Positions 1 to 10,896 of a stretch of 64,000 bases of DNA are shown piece after piece. Position 1 is the first letter of the stretch. Each line of letters begins with the position of its first letter. The stretch is from Terebella lapidaria. Taxonomy: Eukaryota; Annelida; Polychaeta; Terebellida; Terebellidae. The notes beneath the pieces were generated by a model. The model did not search any database, was not told where the DNA came from, and saw only the letters and a list, made by a program, of their open reading frames with translations. Location: NCBI GenBank assembly GCA_949152475.1, contig OX424555.1, positions 16,386,868-16,450,867 on the forward strand, written 5' to 3'. The position numbers and the translations under genes are program-made.

Positions 1-1863
1 CCCTAGGGTACCCGAGTATCGGTGCCGATACTAGGCGGTTCTTCAGCTCTGCAAATGCCTGTTCTTGCTCCGTCTGCCACCGGAACGGCACCCCTTTTTC
101 CGTCAAGTGATTCAGCGGCGCTGCAATCTCGGAGAACTTCGGCACGAACTTCCGGTAATAGGAGCAAAGTCCCAGAAAACTGCGCAGCTCCGTCAGGTTG
201 GTGGGTGTCCGCCACTTCCGTACTGCCTCCGTTTTTGCCGGGTCGGTGCGGATGCCGTCTCTGCCAACTATGTGACCTAGGAAAGACACCTCCGGCTGGA
301 AGAACTTGCATTTTGACGGTTTGACTTTTAGGTCTGCCTCTCTCAGCTTGCTGAACACCTCCTGAAGATCACGGATGTGATCCTCCAGGGTCTCGCTGTA
401 GACTATGATGTCGTCCAGATATATGAGGCAGGTCTTCCAGGACAAACCGCCTAGCACCTTCTCCATCAACCGCTCGAACGTACCCGGAGCATTGCACAAG
501 CCGAAACTCATCACTTTGAACTGGTAAAGGCCGCCAGGAACACAGAAGGCCGACTTTTTCCGGGCGTCTTCATCCATCCCGACCTGCCAGTAGCCACTGG
601 TCAGGTCGAGAGTGGAGAACCATTTAGCGTCTGCACAGGCTGCTATGGTGTCGTCTATTCTCGGCAACGGATAAGCATCTTTCTCCGTGACTGCATTTAA
701 CCGCCGGTAATCGACGCAGAACCGGGTGGTCCCATCCTTTTTCTTCACGAGGACAATCGGTGAAGCCCACGGACTGCTACTTTCTTCAATGACGTTCTTG
801 TCTTTCATCTCCTGAATCAGACTGCTCACCAGCTCCCTCTTGTCTGGCGGAATTCGTCTGGTTGGCTGCTTAATCGGCCGGTGACTGCCCGTGTTTATCT
901 GATGTTGTACCTCGTTGGTCTGCCCCAGTTCTCCGGCATCATTACTGAAGGTCGGCTTATTCCGAAATAGGAGGTCGGTTACTCTCTCGCGGAAATGACT
1001 CGGCACTGCATCCTGGGTCTGCTCTGCTAACTGCCGCAGCTTCTCGTACCCGCTCCAATTCCGCCCGGCCTCCGACTCCGTGGAAATCTGCACCTTCCGG
1101 CTCCGCTCCGCCAACGGCACAACACTGCAACCGGCTGCTAAGGTGGTCATCGTCGCCAACTGCGCTCCTTTCTTGATGATTACCGGCTCTGCCATCACGT
1201 TGATCACTCGAACCGGGACTGTTCCTTGCTTTATCCGGGATAAAGTTCTCCCGATCAGCCAAGGTCTTTTCTCCGTAGGCTCCTGCGGCATTTCTAGTAC
1301 TCCTTCTGCTTCACGGACACTCTCTGCTTGTCCTATAATCAGCTGTTCCGTTTCCGGCGGAATTTGGTAATCTGCTACAGCGTTGATCGGAAACGGCTCC
1401 CTGGTCTGCTCGAACATGGTGAGGAACACCTCCTGGCTGCCCATCTGCATGGTCATCCGGTCGAAGTTTATGCCGGATACTCGGGAACGGATGAAATCCA
1501 TCCCCAGTATTCCTTCGTCTTCACAGTCTGCAATCTCGAACGTCACGGTCTCAGCTACTCCTGCGATGTTGAGTGGGAGTTCTTTCCGGCCATGTGTCCG
1601 TATGTTACTTCCGTCAACCATTGAAAGACGAATCGGCGACCGCTTCAGCTTCATTCCGGGTTTCCGGATCCGTTCCCAGGTTTGTAGGTTGAGCATTGTG
1701 ACAGTGCTGCCGGTGTCGATTATCAGCGTTACTGGCTCTCCGCATACTCTGGCTGTCACACACATGCCCACCTCGCCCCTGGGACCGGGTCCGTGAACCA
1801 CCTGCCGGTTATGGGGGTGTCCTCTCTTCCGGGTCCCGGATTTCCCCTTTTCCGTGACCCGCT
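1..1863 (-). CDS. pol: Retrotransposon pol (protease and reverse transcriptase, partial)
   Basis: Read on the minus strand, this frame shows an aspartic protease active site (IIDTGS, near 1705-1725). A linker follows, then a Ty3/Gypsy reverse transcriptase with the fingers motif SPWASPIVLVKKKDG (near 730-780), the RFCVDYRRLN block, and the catalytic YLDDIIVYS (near 400-425). The start of the RT-RNase H connection (F.W..EQEQAFAELK) sits at the very edge. RNase H and integrase lie outside. Pol is in the -1 frame relative to gag and overlaps its end, which fits the ribosomal frameshift that many members of this family use. The upstream boundary given is the end of gag, because the true junction cannot be fixed. 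It would copy the element RNA into cDNA inside the Gag particle. Confidence 0.9.
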
Positions 1864-3150
1864 CTAGTTTTCCGGCTGCTGCTGCTGCTGTCGTGGCTGC
1901 TGCAATTGTTGCTGCTGCTGCTGCTGCGGCTGCTGCTGCTGCTGCTGTTGTCGCGGCGACTGCTGTTGTTGTGGTTGACGCCGCTGCTGCTGCTGCTTCG
2001 GCTGCCTACAGTCTCGGGCAAAATGCCCTTTCCGGCCACAGTTGAAACATTCTAAATCCGCTCGGGAACTGCGCTGCTGCTGCTGCCGGCTAACCGCTTC
2101 CTTGACCTGAGTCATCAGATCCGCCATCTGCTGCTGAGTCTGCTCGGCTTGCTTCCGCAATTCGTTCACCTGCTGGCTCCACTCCGGCTCCGTGTTCAGC
2201 TGCCTCGTCCGGTGTCGCTCCGCTGGTCTGCTGTTGTCCGTTTTCATGATACTCTCATACTCGGTAGCGAAAGCCAGGGCCTGCGACAGCGTTTCCGGGT
2301 GGCTTTTCAATACCGACAACCGCATATCTCGGTTAGTCAGGCTGTTGCAGAAATGCATCTTCATGAGCACTTCTGTTGTTGCCGGATCTGCTTTTGGGTA
2401 AGCTAGCCGCGTCTTGCTCCGTATGTCTCTGGCCAGCTCGGACAGCTCCTCCTCCGGCTGCAATTTCCGTGTCTGCAATTCTGCCTGGAAAACAAATGTT
2501 TTCTCCCCCGGACAAAACTGCTGTTTTAATGCCGCCACAACCGTATCAAAGCTGCGTCTCTGCTCCGCGGACAGATCCAGTAGTATGCTGCGGGCGTTAC
2601 CCCTCAAACTGACACATAAGTTCAGCGCCTTTTCCTCTGCTGTCCAACGGTAGTACCGAGCGTATTCAAGGAGGTGAGCCTCATATTCCGGCCACGGATC
2701 AGTTCCGTCGTATGTCATTAATCTGGCTACTCCTGCCCTTGGTGCTGGCTGTTGTACTGCTTCTGCCTGCTGCTGCTTTCCGGTTACTGCCAGGTGCTGC
2801 TGAAACACCTCCATTTGGGTCGCCAATAATCTGGTCAGGTTGTCGACTAAGTTCTCTCCGCCTTCCGGGTCCGCATCCGGTTCCCGATCGCCAGCCTGGT
2901 CCGGAAAGTTAACTTCCGCCTCTGCTAACTGCTCTGCAGGCTGTTCTCCTTGAGGAACCCGGAGGGGCTCGTCTGCAACTGCTTTCTGCATTTCCGGCTG
3001 CAACAGCTTCCGCTCGGCAGGACGAACCGCTTCCTTTTCCGCAACCGGCATCTGCAACGGCTCAGCTCCTACTGCTCCTACAGGCTGCTCCGTGTCCGAC
3101 ACGGCTGCCTTCAGCTGCTGTTCCGCCAATTTGCCCCGTCTAGTAGTCAT
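1864..3150 (-). CDS. gag: Retrotransposon Gag (428 aa) with CCHC zinc knuckle and poly-Gln tail
   Basis: This open frame of 428 residues starts 11 bases downstream of the primer-binding site, which is where gag should begin. Residues 1-120 are a Glu/Gln/Ala-rich, low-complexity leader. Residues of about 145-300 form the retrotransposon Gag capsid-like domain (YDGTDPWPEYEAHLLEYARY, then FDTVVAALKQQFCPGEK). A Gln-rich helix follows, then one zinc knuckle, CFNCGRKGHFARDC, near residue 370. The last 45 or so residues are almost pure Gln with some Arg and Pro, coded by a CAG/CAA tract seen as CTG repeats on the plus strand (1866-2000). Gag would build the particle that packages the RNA. The Gln tract is longer than is usual for the family and is likely to vary in length between copies. 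Confidence 0.93.
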   Translation of the reverse strand: MTTRRGKLAEQQLKAAVSDTEQPVGAVGAEPLQMPVAEKEAVRPAERKLLQPEMQKAVADEPLRVPQGEQPAEQLAEAEVNFPDQAGDREPDADPEGGENLVDNLTRLLATQMEVFQQHLAVTGKQQQAEAVQQPAPRAGVARLMTYDGTDPWPEYEAHLLEYARYYRWTAEEKALNLCVSLRGNARSILLDLSAEQRRSFDTVVAALKQQFCPGEKTFVFQAELQTRKLQPEEELSELARDIRSKTRLAYPKADPATTEVLMKMHFCNSLTNRDMRLSVLKSHPETLSQALAFATEYESIMKTDNSRPAERHRTRQLNTEPEWSQQVNELRKQAEQTQQQMADLMTQVKEAVSRQQQQRSSRADLECFNCGRKGHFARDCRQPKQQQQRRQPQQQQSPRQQQQQQQPQQQQQQQLQQPRQQQQQPEN

Positions 3151-3160
3151 ACTGCAGATG

Positions 3161-3175
3161 ATCCCACCGCTGCCA
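3161..3175 (-). other. Primer-binding site for tRNA-Leu
   Basis: On the minus strand this reads TGGCAGCGGTGGGAT. It is the exact complement of a tRNA-Leu 3' end (ATCCCACCGCTGCCA, from the T-arm through the acceptor stem to CCA). It lies 9 bases inside the LTR edge and 11 bases before the gag ATG. tRNA-Leu priming is known among invertebrate Ty3/Gypsy elements. The site confirms the element's orientation and the inner LTR boundary. Confidence 0.9.
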
Positions 3176-3184
3176 CCAAAAAGT

Positions 3185-4572
3185 TGTAACGGGTTTGAAC
3201 CCTTCTGTGACGTCTTGATGAACCGGTTTTCTAGGGAGGTGGGTGAGTTGTTGTTTAACCGGAGCTGAAACGGTAAAACTCCGGGAAACTGCTACTGTTG
3301 TACGGTTGAACTCCGGCTAGAAGTCTCTAAGGTTGGTAGCGTGGTCTGGAATGGACCTCTTAACCGTTGCCCGACTGCTAATCTGCAACTGCACCTGTAA
3401 AGTAAGGATCCGGAGGCGTTTCCGTCTCCGGGTACTGCAACTGCTCCGTCGGGAAACCGCTTTACTGCAACAGCTCCGTCGTTTTCCGTCTTACTGCAAA
3501 CTGTGACTGCGCCTGGAATAAAGAATCCGGGAACGTTGCCGTTTCCGAATACTGCAACCGCTCTGCCAGGTTCCGCCGCACTGCAATCTGCTCCGGTTGG
3601 CTCCGCCTCACCGCAACCTGCGACTGCACCTGAAATGGAGTATCTCGGAAGTGTTCCCACTTCCGGTTACCGCAACCGCTCCGTCAGGTACTGCCTCTGC
3701 AACTCCGTCGTCCGGTACCGCCTCTGCAACTGCTTCGTCGTTCCCGTCTCTGCAACTGCTCCGTCCGATACCGCCTCCGTAGTTGCTCCGTTGATTTCCA
3801 CCTCCGTCTCCGTCTCCGACTCCTTCCTCGGTGATCTGGGTTCTTAGATCACCCTAAGACGTCGTTACAACTTGGTCTTAACCGACTGTAGTCTTATCTC
3901 CCTTTACTCCGTATAACTGTCTTTTCCGGGAAACTAACTTTATTATAACTTCCAGTTCCCTAACGAACACGGAAAAACAACTCGGTTGAAGTTTTCATGT
4001 TTATTTTCCAAGTTCACAGTCGGAAGACTTAACTGCTATCATCTGGATGACTCTATCCGGAACAAGGGAGTACTCTGCTATGGGAGAAGGGGTCTGCACA
4101 GGTCGACGTCAGGACACCAACTCCGCCGTCCGCTGTGAAGCGGGGGCTTTTATAGACCTGAGACCCATGTCACGTGACCAACCTATTGTGACGTCATAGT
4201 CCGCCAAAACACTGATATTTTCCGGATTTCTAAAAACACTCTAGAACCAATCAGTGGCTGACACGTCACCTTTTAAACCGAAAACGAGGCTGATCACATG
4301 ACCTTCCGGAAATAACGTCATTACGTTTTTGTACTCCATTGTTCCGGCTCCGTGTCCGGTTCCGTCTCCGTCTCCGGATCCGTCTCCGGCTTTACCAACA
4401 TCATAAATTACTAAGTTCCGAGACGGAAAACCTTTAAAACATTAACAATACGGAACCGTATGAACCTTTAAACACATATACACCCTAATAAACGGTTATT
4501 TAACCATAATATCACAAAATACTAACATAATTACCTAGGGGAAACCTTTGGGTACGCCCCAAAACCGTTACA
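3185..4572 (-). repeat. 5' LTR of the retrotransposon (1388 bp)
   Basis: The ends are TGTAACGG (3185) and CCGTTACA (4572), an 8-bp perfect inverted repeat with canonical TG...CA. The inner end sits next to the primer-binding site. In the element's direction there is a U3 promoter with TATAAAAG (4154-4147), then AATAAA signals at 4005-4000 and 3944-3939, so R lies at about 4120-3930. Much of U5 (3330-3840) and part of U3 (4340-4395) is a degenerate tract of TCCGTC/TCCGGC-like hexamers on the plus strand. The LTR is long for the family. No target duplication can be tested because the other LTR is outside the window. Confidence 0.85.
4147..4196 (-). promoter_or_regulatory. U3 core promoter: CRE, E-box, TATA
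   Basis: In the element's reading direction the order is TGACGTCA (4196-4189, a perfect CRE/ATF palindrome), GTCACGTGAC (4178-4169, a perfect bHLH-ZIP E-box palindrome) and TATAAAAG (4154-4147), all within 50 bases. The spacing and order match a polymerase II core promoter with two proximal activator sites. Transcription would start near 4120. Confidence 0.65.
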
Positions 4573-5674
4573 ATATAAATATGAATATGTAAAAAAAACA
4601 AATGTATGACAATAGGTTTCTGCACAATATGGAATGTTTCGTGAGCATGAATACCTATATAGTACAAAATCTTCATTCTTCGCAAATATATGTTGACAAT
4701 ATATTATGAACTACAAATCATGTATATGCATAATTAGTTCCACAAATTATCTGCTTGCATGCATGGTTGGTATTACGACAAACCTAGACATGTACTTGTA
4801 TATAGACTCAAATATATGTCTCTCGGAGGACAAGGTCAGCGAGACTTTCTGAAAGATAAAGGTGCAGATGTATTGATGTTGGATGACGAAAGACGTGGAG
4901 ACGTGGTGTGATCCTGCCCGAGTAGTGTGCGGAAGCCTCGAACTATCGTCTGGCATCAGCCAATGGGCACTGCATCAGTGGGTGACCATGTGATGGAGAT
5001 AGGCGTGATCTTGAAGAGTGGCAGTCGTCACATACTGATCTCGTCTTCACATACTGGTAGGCCTTCTGTTTTATCCATTGGGCAGAGGCCTTATCAATGC
5101 CAGGTCATTGGGCCCAGACGGTAGCTGATTTTTCTTCATGGAGTTTGAGTTCAGATGGGGAGCTCTGCTCCAGCCCGAATCTTTTCAGATGGATTGGGAG
5201 TTCGAGACCTATGCTAGGCCATATCACCCACAATCGAGCGGCATGGTGATTCTATACATTGCTCCTCCAGATGTCGTCCACAAGTATCTATGGCCACCAA
5301 AACAACTTGAATAACCAGCTGAAATACATGTACCAGGTATGTGACGTCTGCATACCAGGCCTCCATACATGATAGTACAGGGTAGATGTCGAATCGGATG
5401 ATTATTGGCAGAGGGCCGACCAGTCCCCTCGCCCTGATGGTTCGAGTAGTTTCATGGGGAAAGGAGGAAGCCTTGACTGTGAGCTCTCACGAGTACATGC
5501 TGCTTCTCACAAGTATGCTTTTACAAATAACAGGGCGGCCATGATATGGCAGAAGAAAGAACATGATTTGAAGCTGCCGCTGCGGCACAGAGGCAGTTCC
5601 CAGTTGGAATGTGGGTACTACCGGTATATTCGTACTTCCGAATTCTCAACCAAAGCTCGGGTTGACCTGAACCA
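4573..5674. other. Spacer between retrotransposon and large inverted-repeat element
   Basis: The first 200 bases next to the LTR are AT-rich. The rest is mixed-composition sequence with only short open frames (the longest is under 100 codons). I recognise no gene, RNA or repeat family here. The stretch 4900-5660 is GC-richer than the repeat DNA around it and could be the remnant of an older element or exon, but nothing identifies it. Confidence 0.4.
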
Positions 5675-7375
5675 CACCCTACCTGTAGTCCATGGGCCAA
5701 ATCAACTTTTCATACCATTTTTAGGGACCAAGGGGGACCTATAATTTCCTAAAGCCCTGAATCTGTAGTTCATGAAAATAATGGGGGGCCAGTTTTAAAA
5801 TGATGCTTTGGGTGATTTTTTGGTTGCCATAGCAACAGTGTGGGTGGGAATATTTAAAATATACACAGATTGCAAATAACCATCCCTCAAAGCCTATTTT
5901 GTATATATTATGAAATTTTGCATCCATTCTGATAGAAATGAAGATGATCCATCCGATAAGATAGTTTTCATGACATGCCAATACATAGTTGTCATGGTAA
6001 CCTGCCTGGCAACGAAAAAAATGCATATATTTTCGAAGTTTCACACAACTTTCTGAAATATTTCTATTCTGAAAAGTAAAAAATTATGAAAAAAATATTT
6101 ATTTTATTGAATTGCCGATGAACCCTAACCTCATGATAATAAAATAAAACACCAGGATAACTTGTTACATGCATCCGTATCTATGGTTACATAAATACTT
6201 TCATATAGCTTTCATATAGTATAACAGTGTGAAAATCATTCAGTTTGATAATGGTGGGGAAGACATATATAGACATCTGAAAGGATTGTGGATTTGGTGG
6301 CAAGAGCATCAAACTTGACACATATGATGTCAATGACACATGTTTTCATTTTAGATATAACGCTAAGCTGGATATTTCATTATTCTGGAATTATGACGGA
6401 AAATTCAAGATGGCCGCCACGCTTGCTGGTGAATCAAGATTTTGCAATATCTCAGCCAATATTTGCATTGAGATGATAAATAATAGGTCTATTCCTATGT
6501 TTTCAGGCACGCAGAAGTCGATTATGGGGTCTGTTTCACACTAAATGCAAAATTCTTAATTTTTCGTTGAAAATGAGTGGAAAAATCCAAGATGGTGACC
6601 ACAATTCGCAGTTAAATTACGATGTTGTGATATCCCGGTCAAAATTTGAACTAAGAAAATGAATTGCAGGTCTATTCGTATGTTTTCAGACATGCTAAAG
6701 TTGACAGTGTGGTCTGTTTCACACTAAATGCAGAACTTGTCATTCTTTGTCGGAAAAGAGAGAAAAAAATCCAAGATGAACGCCACAACTTGCAGTTGAT
6801 TCACGTAATTGCCAAATCCGAGCACAGAGGTGATGAATAGTCTATCCGTATGTTTTCAGACATGCAGAAGTCGGCTGTGGCGTCTGTTCCACAATGAATG
6901 CAGAACATCTGCGTCACCAACCACCTCCGAGTTTTGTTGTTCAAGAGCCACCGGCCCCATCCACTCGGCCACAGAGGCAGTTTTTACATCCATTCTAGCA
7001 TCTTGGACATTGCCATTCTTCGTTGGAAATGAGAGAAAAAAACACCAAGATGGCTGCCACAATTTGCAGTTGATTCACGTTATTGCCATATCCAGGTCAA
7101 TATTACTAAGATGATGAACAGCAGGTCTATTCCTATGTTTTCAAGCATGCAGAAGCTGTTTGCGAGGTCTGATAAACAGCAGGTCTATTCTACTGTTTTC
7201 AGGCATGCAGAAGTTGAGTATGGAGTCTGTTTTACAATAAATGCAAAATTTCGTTGGAAATGAGAGTAAAAATCCAAGATGCCCACTACCATTGACAGTT
7301 GAATCAAGATGTTACAATATCCCAACCAATATTTGCATCAGGTCTATTTGTATGTCTTCAGGCATGCCAAAATTC
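5675..7375 (+). repeat. Left inverted-repeat arm with subterminal tandem repeats
   Basis: The outer part, 5675-6430, pairs with 12480-13226. From about 6487 a repeat marked by GGTCTATTCCTATGTTTTCA followed by GGCATGCAGAAGT recurs near 6487, 6670, 6838, 7123, 7183 and 7340, with a usual spacing of about 180 bp. Between the marks each unit carries AATGAGAGNAAAAATCCAAGATGG-like sequence. The 7123/7183 pair is shortened. An insertion of about 100 bp near 6906-7007 is absent from the corresponding place in the right arm. Confidence 0.8.
6906..7007 (-). repeat. tRNA-like insertion (possible SINE head fragment)
   Basis: On the minus strand this reads CTGCCTCTGTGGCCGAGTGG and onward. It contains a good polymerase III A-box (TGGCCGAGTGG, complement of 6961-6971) as in the 5' half of tRNA-Leu or tRNA-Ser. 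No B-box GGTTCGANTCC follows, so it is not an intact tRNA gene. The matching position in the right arm lacks it, so it looks like a later insertion. A short tRNA-derived SINE fragment is the best reading. Confidence 0.35.
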
Positions 7376-7873
7376 ATTACTGATTGGCCTACCCTTAGAA
7401 GACGTCTATTACCGCCCAAGAGCTCTGAAATAATGGCCTTTCCACTCAATGACTATAGTTTGCATGGTGATCGGGACAAACTAATCTTTTCTCTGAAAAG
7501 ATTGGTGTTCAATAGGTGTCCAATCTAGTGCCTTCAGTTCCGTGATTATATGGCACTTTATGCGTAGTTCATGATCAAAACGACACTGTTGTTCTGTATC
7601 GCCTGTTACGCGTACAACTGAAATTGTTGATCCTGTACATCGGATTTTTTGCATATTTCTCTCTGCACGTGATTTTTCGAAAGGACATGGACATGATGGA
7701 GTTATGAAGATGCTTGTAGCAAGCTCTTAAGACTAACGTAATATGTATCTCCATGGTCAGGTGTTTGTCTTTGACTAACCCAAGGTACAAGCACTGTCCA
7801 TGGCACTCACAGGTGTGTAACCTGCTTCAACATCCAAGAGGCATCCAAGACCACGTCAGTGCGTTCTGGTCTG

Positions 7874-8016
7874 GAATCACTCTTGTACATACATGTACTA
7901 ATGAATCATTCTTGTACATACATGTACTAATGAATCACTCTTGTACATACATGTACTAATGAATCACTCTTGTACATACATGTACTAATGAATCACTCTT
8001 GTACATACATGTACTA
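7874..8016. repeat. 29-bp minisatellite, five copies
   Basis: The unit begins GAATCACTCTTGTACATACA and is repeated five times almost without change (one C/T difference). Each unit contains the near-palindrome TACATACATGTA. It lies inside the interior of the large inverted-repeat element. Such homogeneous copies imply recent expansion. Confidence 0.9.
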
Positions 8017-8076
8017 GATGACAAATCTGCGATATACACCAACCGTTATAGCTCGTAGTTTTCTTCCGATGATGTA

Positions 8077-8374
8077 CCGTATTGGTCCTAATAGTGGCAC
8101 GCACCCTAATAGTAGAGCGGCCTCCTCTTCTGCCCAAAAATGTTTGATTTTTGTAACCAAATAATTCACTTCATATCTTCCTAATAAGATCTTGGAGTGT
8201 TCCAATCCATACATTCATGTTATTTGAATCATAATAAAGGGAATTGAAGGCTATAGTTATATTATTCAGTGATTTTCTTAAATTTGACCTCAAGTTTGAC
8301 CTCATATTTGCGCGCGCGCGCTGCTGCATGAGGTCTTGCTTTGGCTCGCCGTGCTACTATTAGGACCAATACGG
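8077..8374. mobile_element. 298-bp MITE with TA flanks (mariner/Tc1-type)
   Basis: Terminal inverted repeats begin CCGTATTGGTCCTAATAGT and match over 25 of 26 bases. The dinucleotide TA sits directly outside both ends (8075-8076 and 8375-8376), as expected for Tc1/mariner-type insertion. It has no coding capacity. It sits within the interior of the large inverted-repeat element, so it is probably younger than that element. An alternating CG tract occurs near 8310. Confidence 0.7.
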
Positions 8375-9313
8375 TACGCGTGAGCGGCAAAGCAAGATTC
8401 AAGACAGGGCAAACACACCTGATGTTGAAGTTTAGTTTGTTCAGCATAATATGGAAGTCAACCATCTAACGCGGTCCACTTGTACAGATAAACAGACTTG
8501 GGTACGCGCTTTGCATTCGATCTGCCGGCTGATTCTGATGAATGTGAGCAACTAGTCGTCTTTCGGCGATTTTTTTATCAAGCTAAAAAGTCCAGAAACT
8601 GAAAGTTATTTTGTTTTGGCTGGATGTTATGACTGTAATGTCCCTACTGGATTTGTGTACCAAGGCCAATCCATGGTGACGCCAAAGCCTTTGACATGGT
8701 GCATGATTGATGTTGTAGTTCTCTGGTAATAACTCATGGGTCAGAATGTCATCCTCATGAGTACCAAGCCATATTTTTGATATGCCAACCACATTAAAAG
8801 TTCCTGTGACACAAACTCATTTAATTATGCTACTTCGGTTTTTATTGATTGTGCATTATAGTTAAGACAAATATTAAAATGAATACTTAGAATGAATGAG
8901 CAAGATTGATCACACTGGTTTCCAAGTACTGTCCCACACATTAGGGTAACAAATACATCCAGCTACTCTTGGAACATCCTGGTAATGTTACGTGGAAAAG
9001 TGTATATCGTTTTTGAGCCAGATACGGGGTTCTTGAAGTCCGTGAGGATGAGTTCAATCATTTTTTTTCCAGACATACAAATATAACTACAAAAATGTTG
9101 CGGCAATGGCTGCGAGACTTTCATGGAGGTCCATATACCACCAGGAAAGAAGCCTCTTGATTTGGGGTCAATCCGTCAAACGACCCAGGGCTAGGAAGAA
9201 AATTACGCTGGGACATCCCTGAGGCTTGTGAGATTGAGATAGACTATATTTTTGGAATCGAAATCCTACACGCTCTCTTTGTGGTATGTTGGGCGAAGCT
9301 TGACCTAATTTTT

Positions 9314-10896
9314 AGGTTACCAGACCTATGGTTCGATAACCTATTGTCATCATGTTGCGTCCGTCGTCGGTCCACATTTTTATCTTTAAAGTTTACAGGC
9401 GGATTTTTCTGAAATTTTTGAACAAAAATGCCTAAGAATATTTCAAGAATGAGTCATTATCTTTTATTTTCGTATTTTTTTTCCAAAATGGCCATTTTTT
9501 ACGAAAAATGGCCAATTTTGAACTTTGGCGGCCATTTTCTCAAAAGCTGTCTGATCAGTTTTGAGATTTTTGTTTTAAAAGTTTGCCCTTATGTACCTTT
9601 ATGATGTGTATAAGTTTTGTTGTCCTTGAATCGCCGGTCTCTGTGTGGCGGCCATTTTAACGGTTCAGCAAAAACATTTGCCCCAAATCGCATTACTATC
9701 CATTTTGGGTCATTTCAATATTTTTCACCCTTTGAAAAAAATTCTAGACTTAGAACATTTTCGGCACTTTTTTCCTTCATAATGGGAGCTGCCAGAACTG
9801 TACTCCTAGAACGCCCGAAGATAGACCTTAGAAATTGGCACTTTCAAATGGTAAGTCATATATGGCGACTTGTGTGGCGAGCTTGAATTTGACCTTGGAT
9901 GACCTTAAAAGGTCAAAACAGTCAAATTTGGTCTTTGTCTGTCTTTCCTCGAAAACTGTCTGATCACTTTAGATATTTTATTTCAAAACATAGTAATTCG
10001 ATTTTTTGACAATGTGTATAAAGATGGAGTGCCTTGAATGCTCGAAATATAGGCTCAAAAGGCTGAAAAAGGCCCCAAATTCAATTTTTGGTCGTTTTCT
10101 CAAAAATTATTCCATCAGTTTTGAGATTTTTGTTGTCAAACATGCTAATTGGGGTCCCTGGCATTGTGTATAAAGCGGAGTCTCTTGAATCAATTGAAAG
10201 GCCCAAAATCTAGGCTCAAATGGCCCAAAATTATTTTTTTGGCTGTTTTCTCAAAAACTGTCTGATCATTTTGAGAGTTTTGTTTCAAAACACGCTAAAT
10301 GGGGTCCTTGACATTGTGTATGAAGATGGATTGCCTTGAATTGCTTGAAAGACCCGATATATGTGGGCTCGGATGGTCCAAAAGTATTTGATATGCACAA
10401 ATTGCCATATACATGATATAAGGCAAAAACGCTTACATAAATTTGTATTATGAGCATATAGGTGGTCATATATGTGCATATTTTGTTGACTTTGAGGTTG
10501 ACCTCAGACGACCTTGAAGGCTAAATTTTGGGTCACAGAGACCTGAAAAGTGTAATTTGACCTCTACAGTAAAAAAATGCTTGTAGGTAGAGCTGCAGAA
10601 TTGGGAGTCGTATATACCACATCTTTTGGTGACCTTGAACTTGACCTCAGATGACCTTGGGTGCTACATCTCAGTGTCACGTCCGACAAGAAATTTGTAA
10701 ATTTTGTCTAAAGACAAAAGACTTGTAGATAGACCTTGTATTTGTATTTTGAACATATATAAGGTTATATGCTGCAGACTTAATGGTGACATTGAAGTTC
10801 ACGAAGATTATCTCGATTGGTTAATCTGAACGTCATATCTCACCTGTCGTGCTTCAACCAAAACTGTCCGGTAAACTATCTTAGCCCTTGGGCTAA
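9314..10896 (+). repeat. GGTTACC-family repeat, copy A (inside the inverted-repeat element)
   Basis: It starts AGGTTACCAGACC.ATGGTTCGATAACC, a hairpin, followed by TTGCGTCCGTCGTCGG and AAGTTTACAG. It ends GTCCGGTAAACT.TCTTAGCCCTTGGGCTAA. The same start and end bound copy B (22421-25074). The body consists of degenerate units with AAAATGGCC, TTTTCTCAAAAACTGTCTGATC and GACCTTGAA.TTGACCT. No protein is encoded. The family's class is unknown. It has hairpins at both ends but no clear target duplication. Confidence 0.7.

Larger units (their letters stand above)
1..4572 (-). mobile_element. Ty3/Gypsy (Metaviridae) LTR retrotransposon, partial at the window edge
   Basis: The element reads on the minus strand, so its 5' end is at the high coordinate. 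In order it has a 1388-bp LTR, a tRNA-Leu primer-binding site, gag, and then pol (protease, reverse transcriptase, start of RNase H), which runs off the left edge. RNase H, integrase and the second LTR are not in the window. The gene order and the YLDD-type reverse transcriptase place it in Ty3/Gypsy. The clade cannot be fixed without integrase. What is visible looks whole: gag is open and I noticed no interruption in the visible pol. That suggests a fairly young insertion, but the LTR pair cannot be compared for age. It ends 1.1 kb left of the large inverted-repeat element and about 13 kb upstream of the host gene. Confidence 0.95.

Noticed and set aside
1854-2653. Several open frames on the strand opposite gag
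   Set aside because: They are antisense shadows of the Gln-rich gag sequence (poly-Ala, poly-Ser readings of CAG repeats).
3185-3869. Shorter alternative LTR ending at the CGTTACA near 3863-3869
   Set aside because: The inner GTTACAACT mirrors the LTR end, but the TATA box and most of the polyadenylation region lie beyond it, while 4565-4572 gives a longer matching terminal repeat (CCGTTACA).
6961-6978. A functional tRNA gene
   Set aside because: Only the A-box half is present. There is no B-box, anticodon arm or 3' half.
9314-10896. CTAATTTTT on both sides of copy A as a 9-bp target duplication
   Set aside because: The right-hand CTAATTTTT is also present at the end of copy B, so it belongs to the repeat itself and the match is fortuitous.
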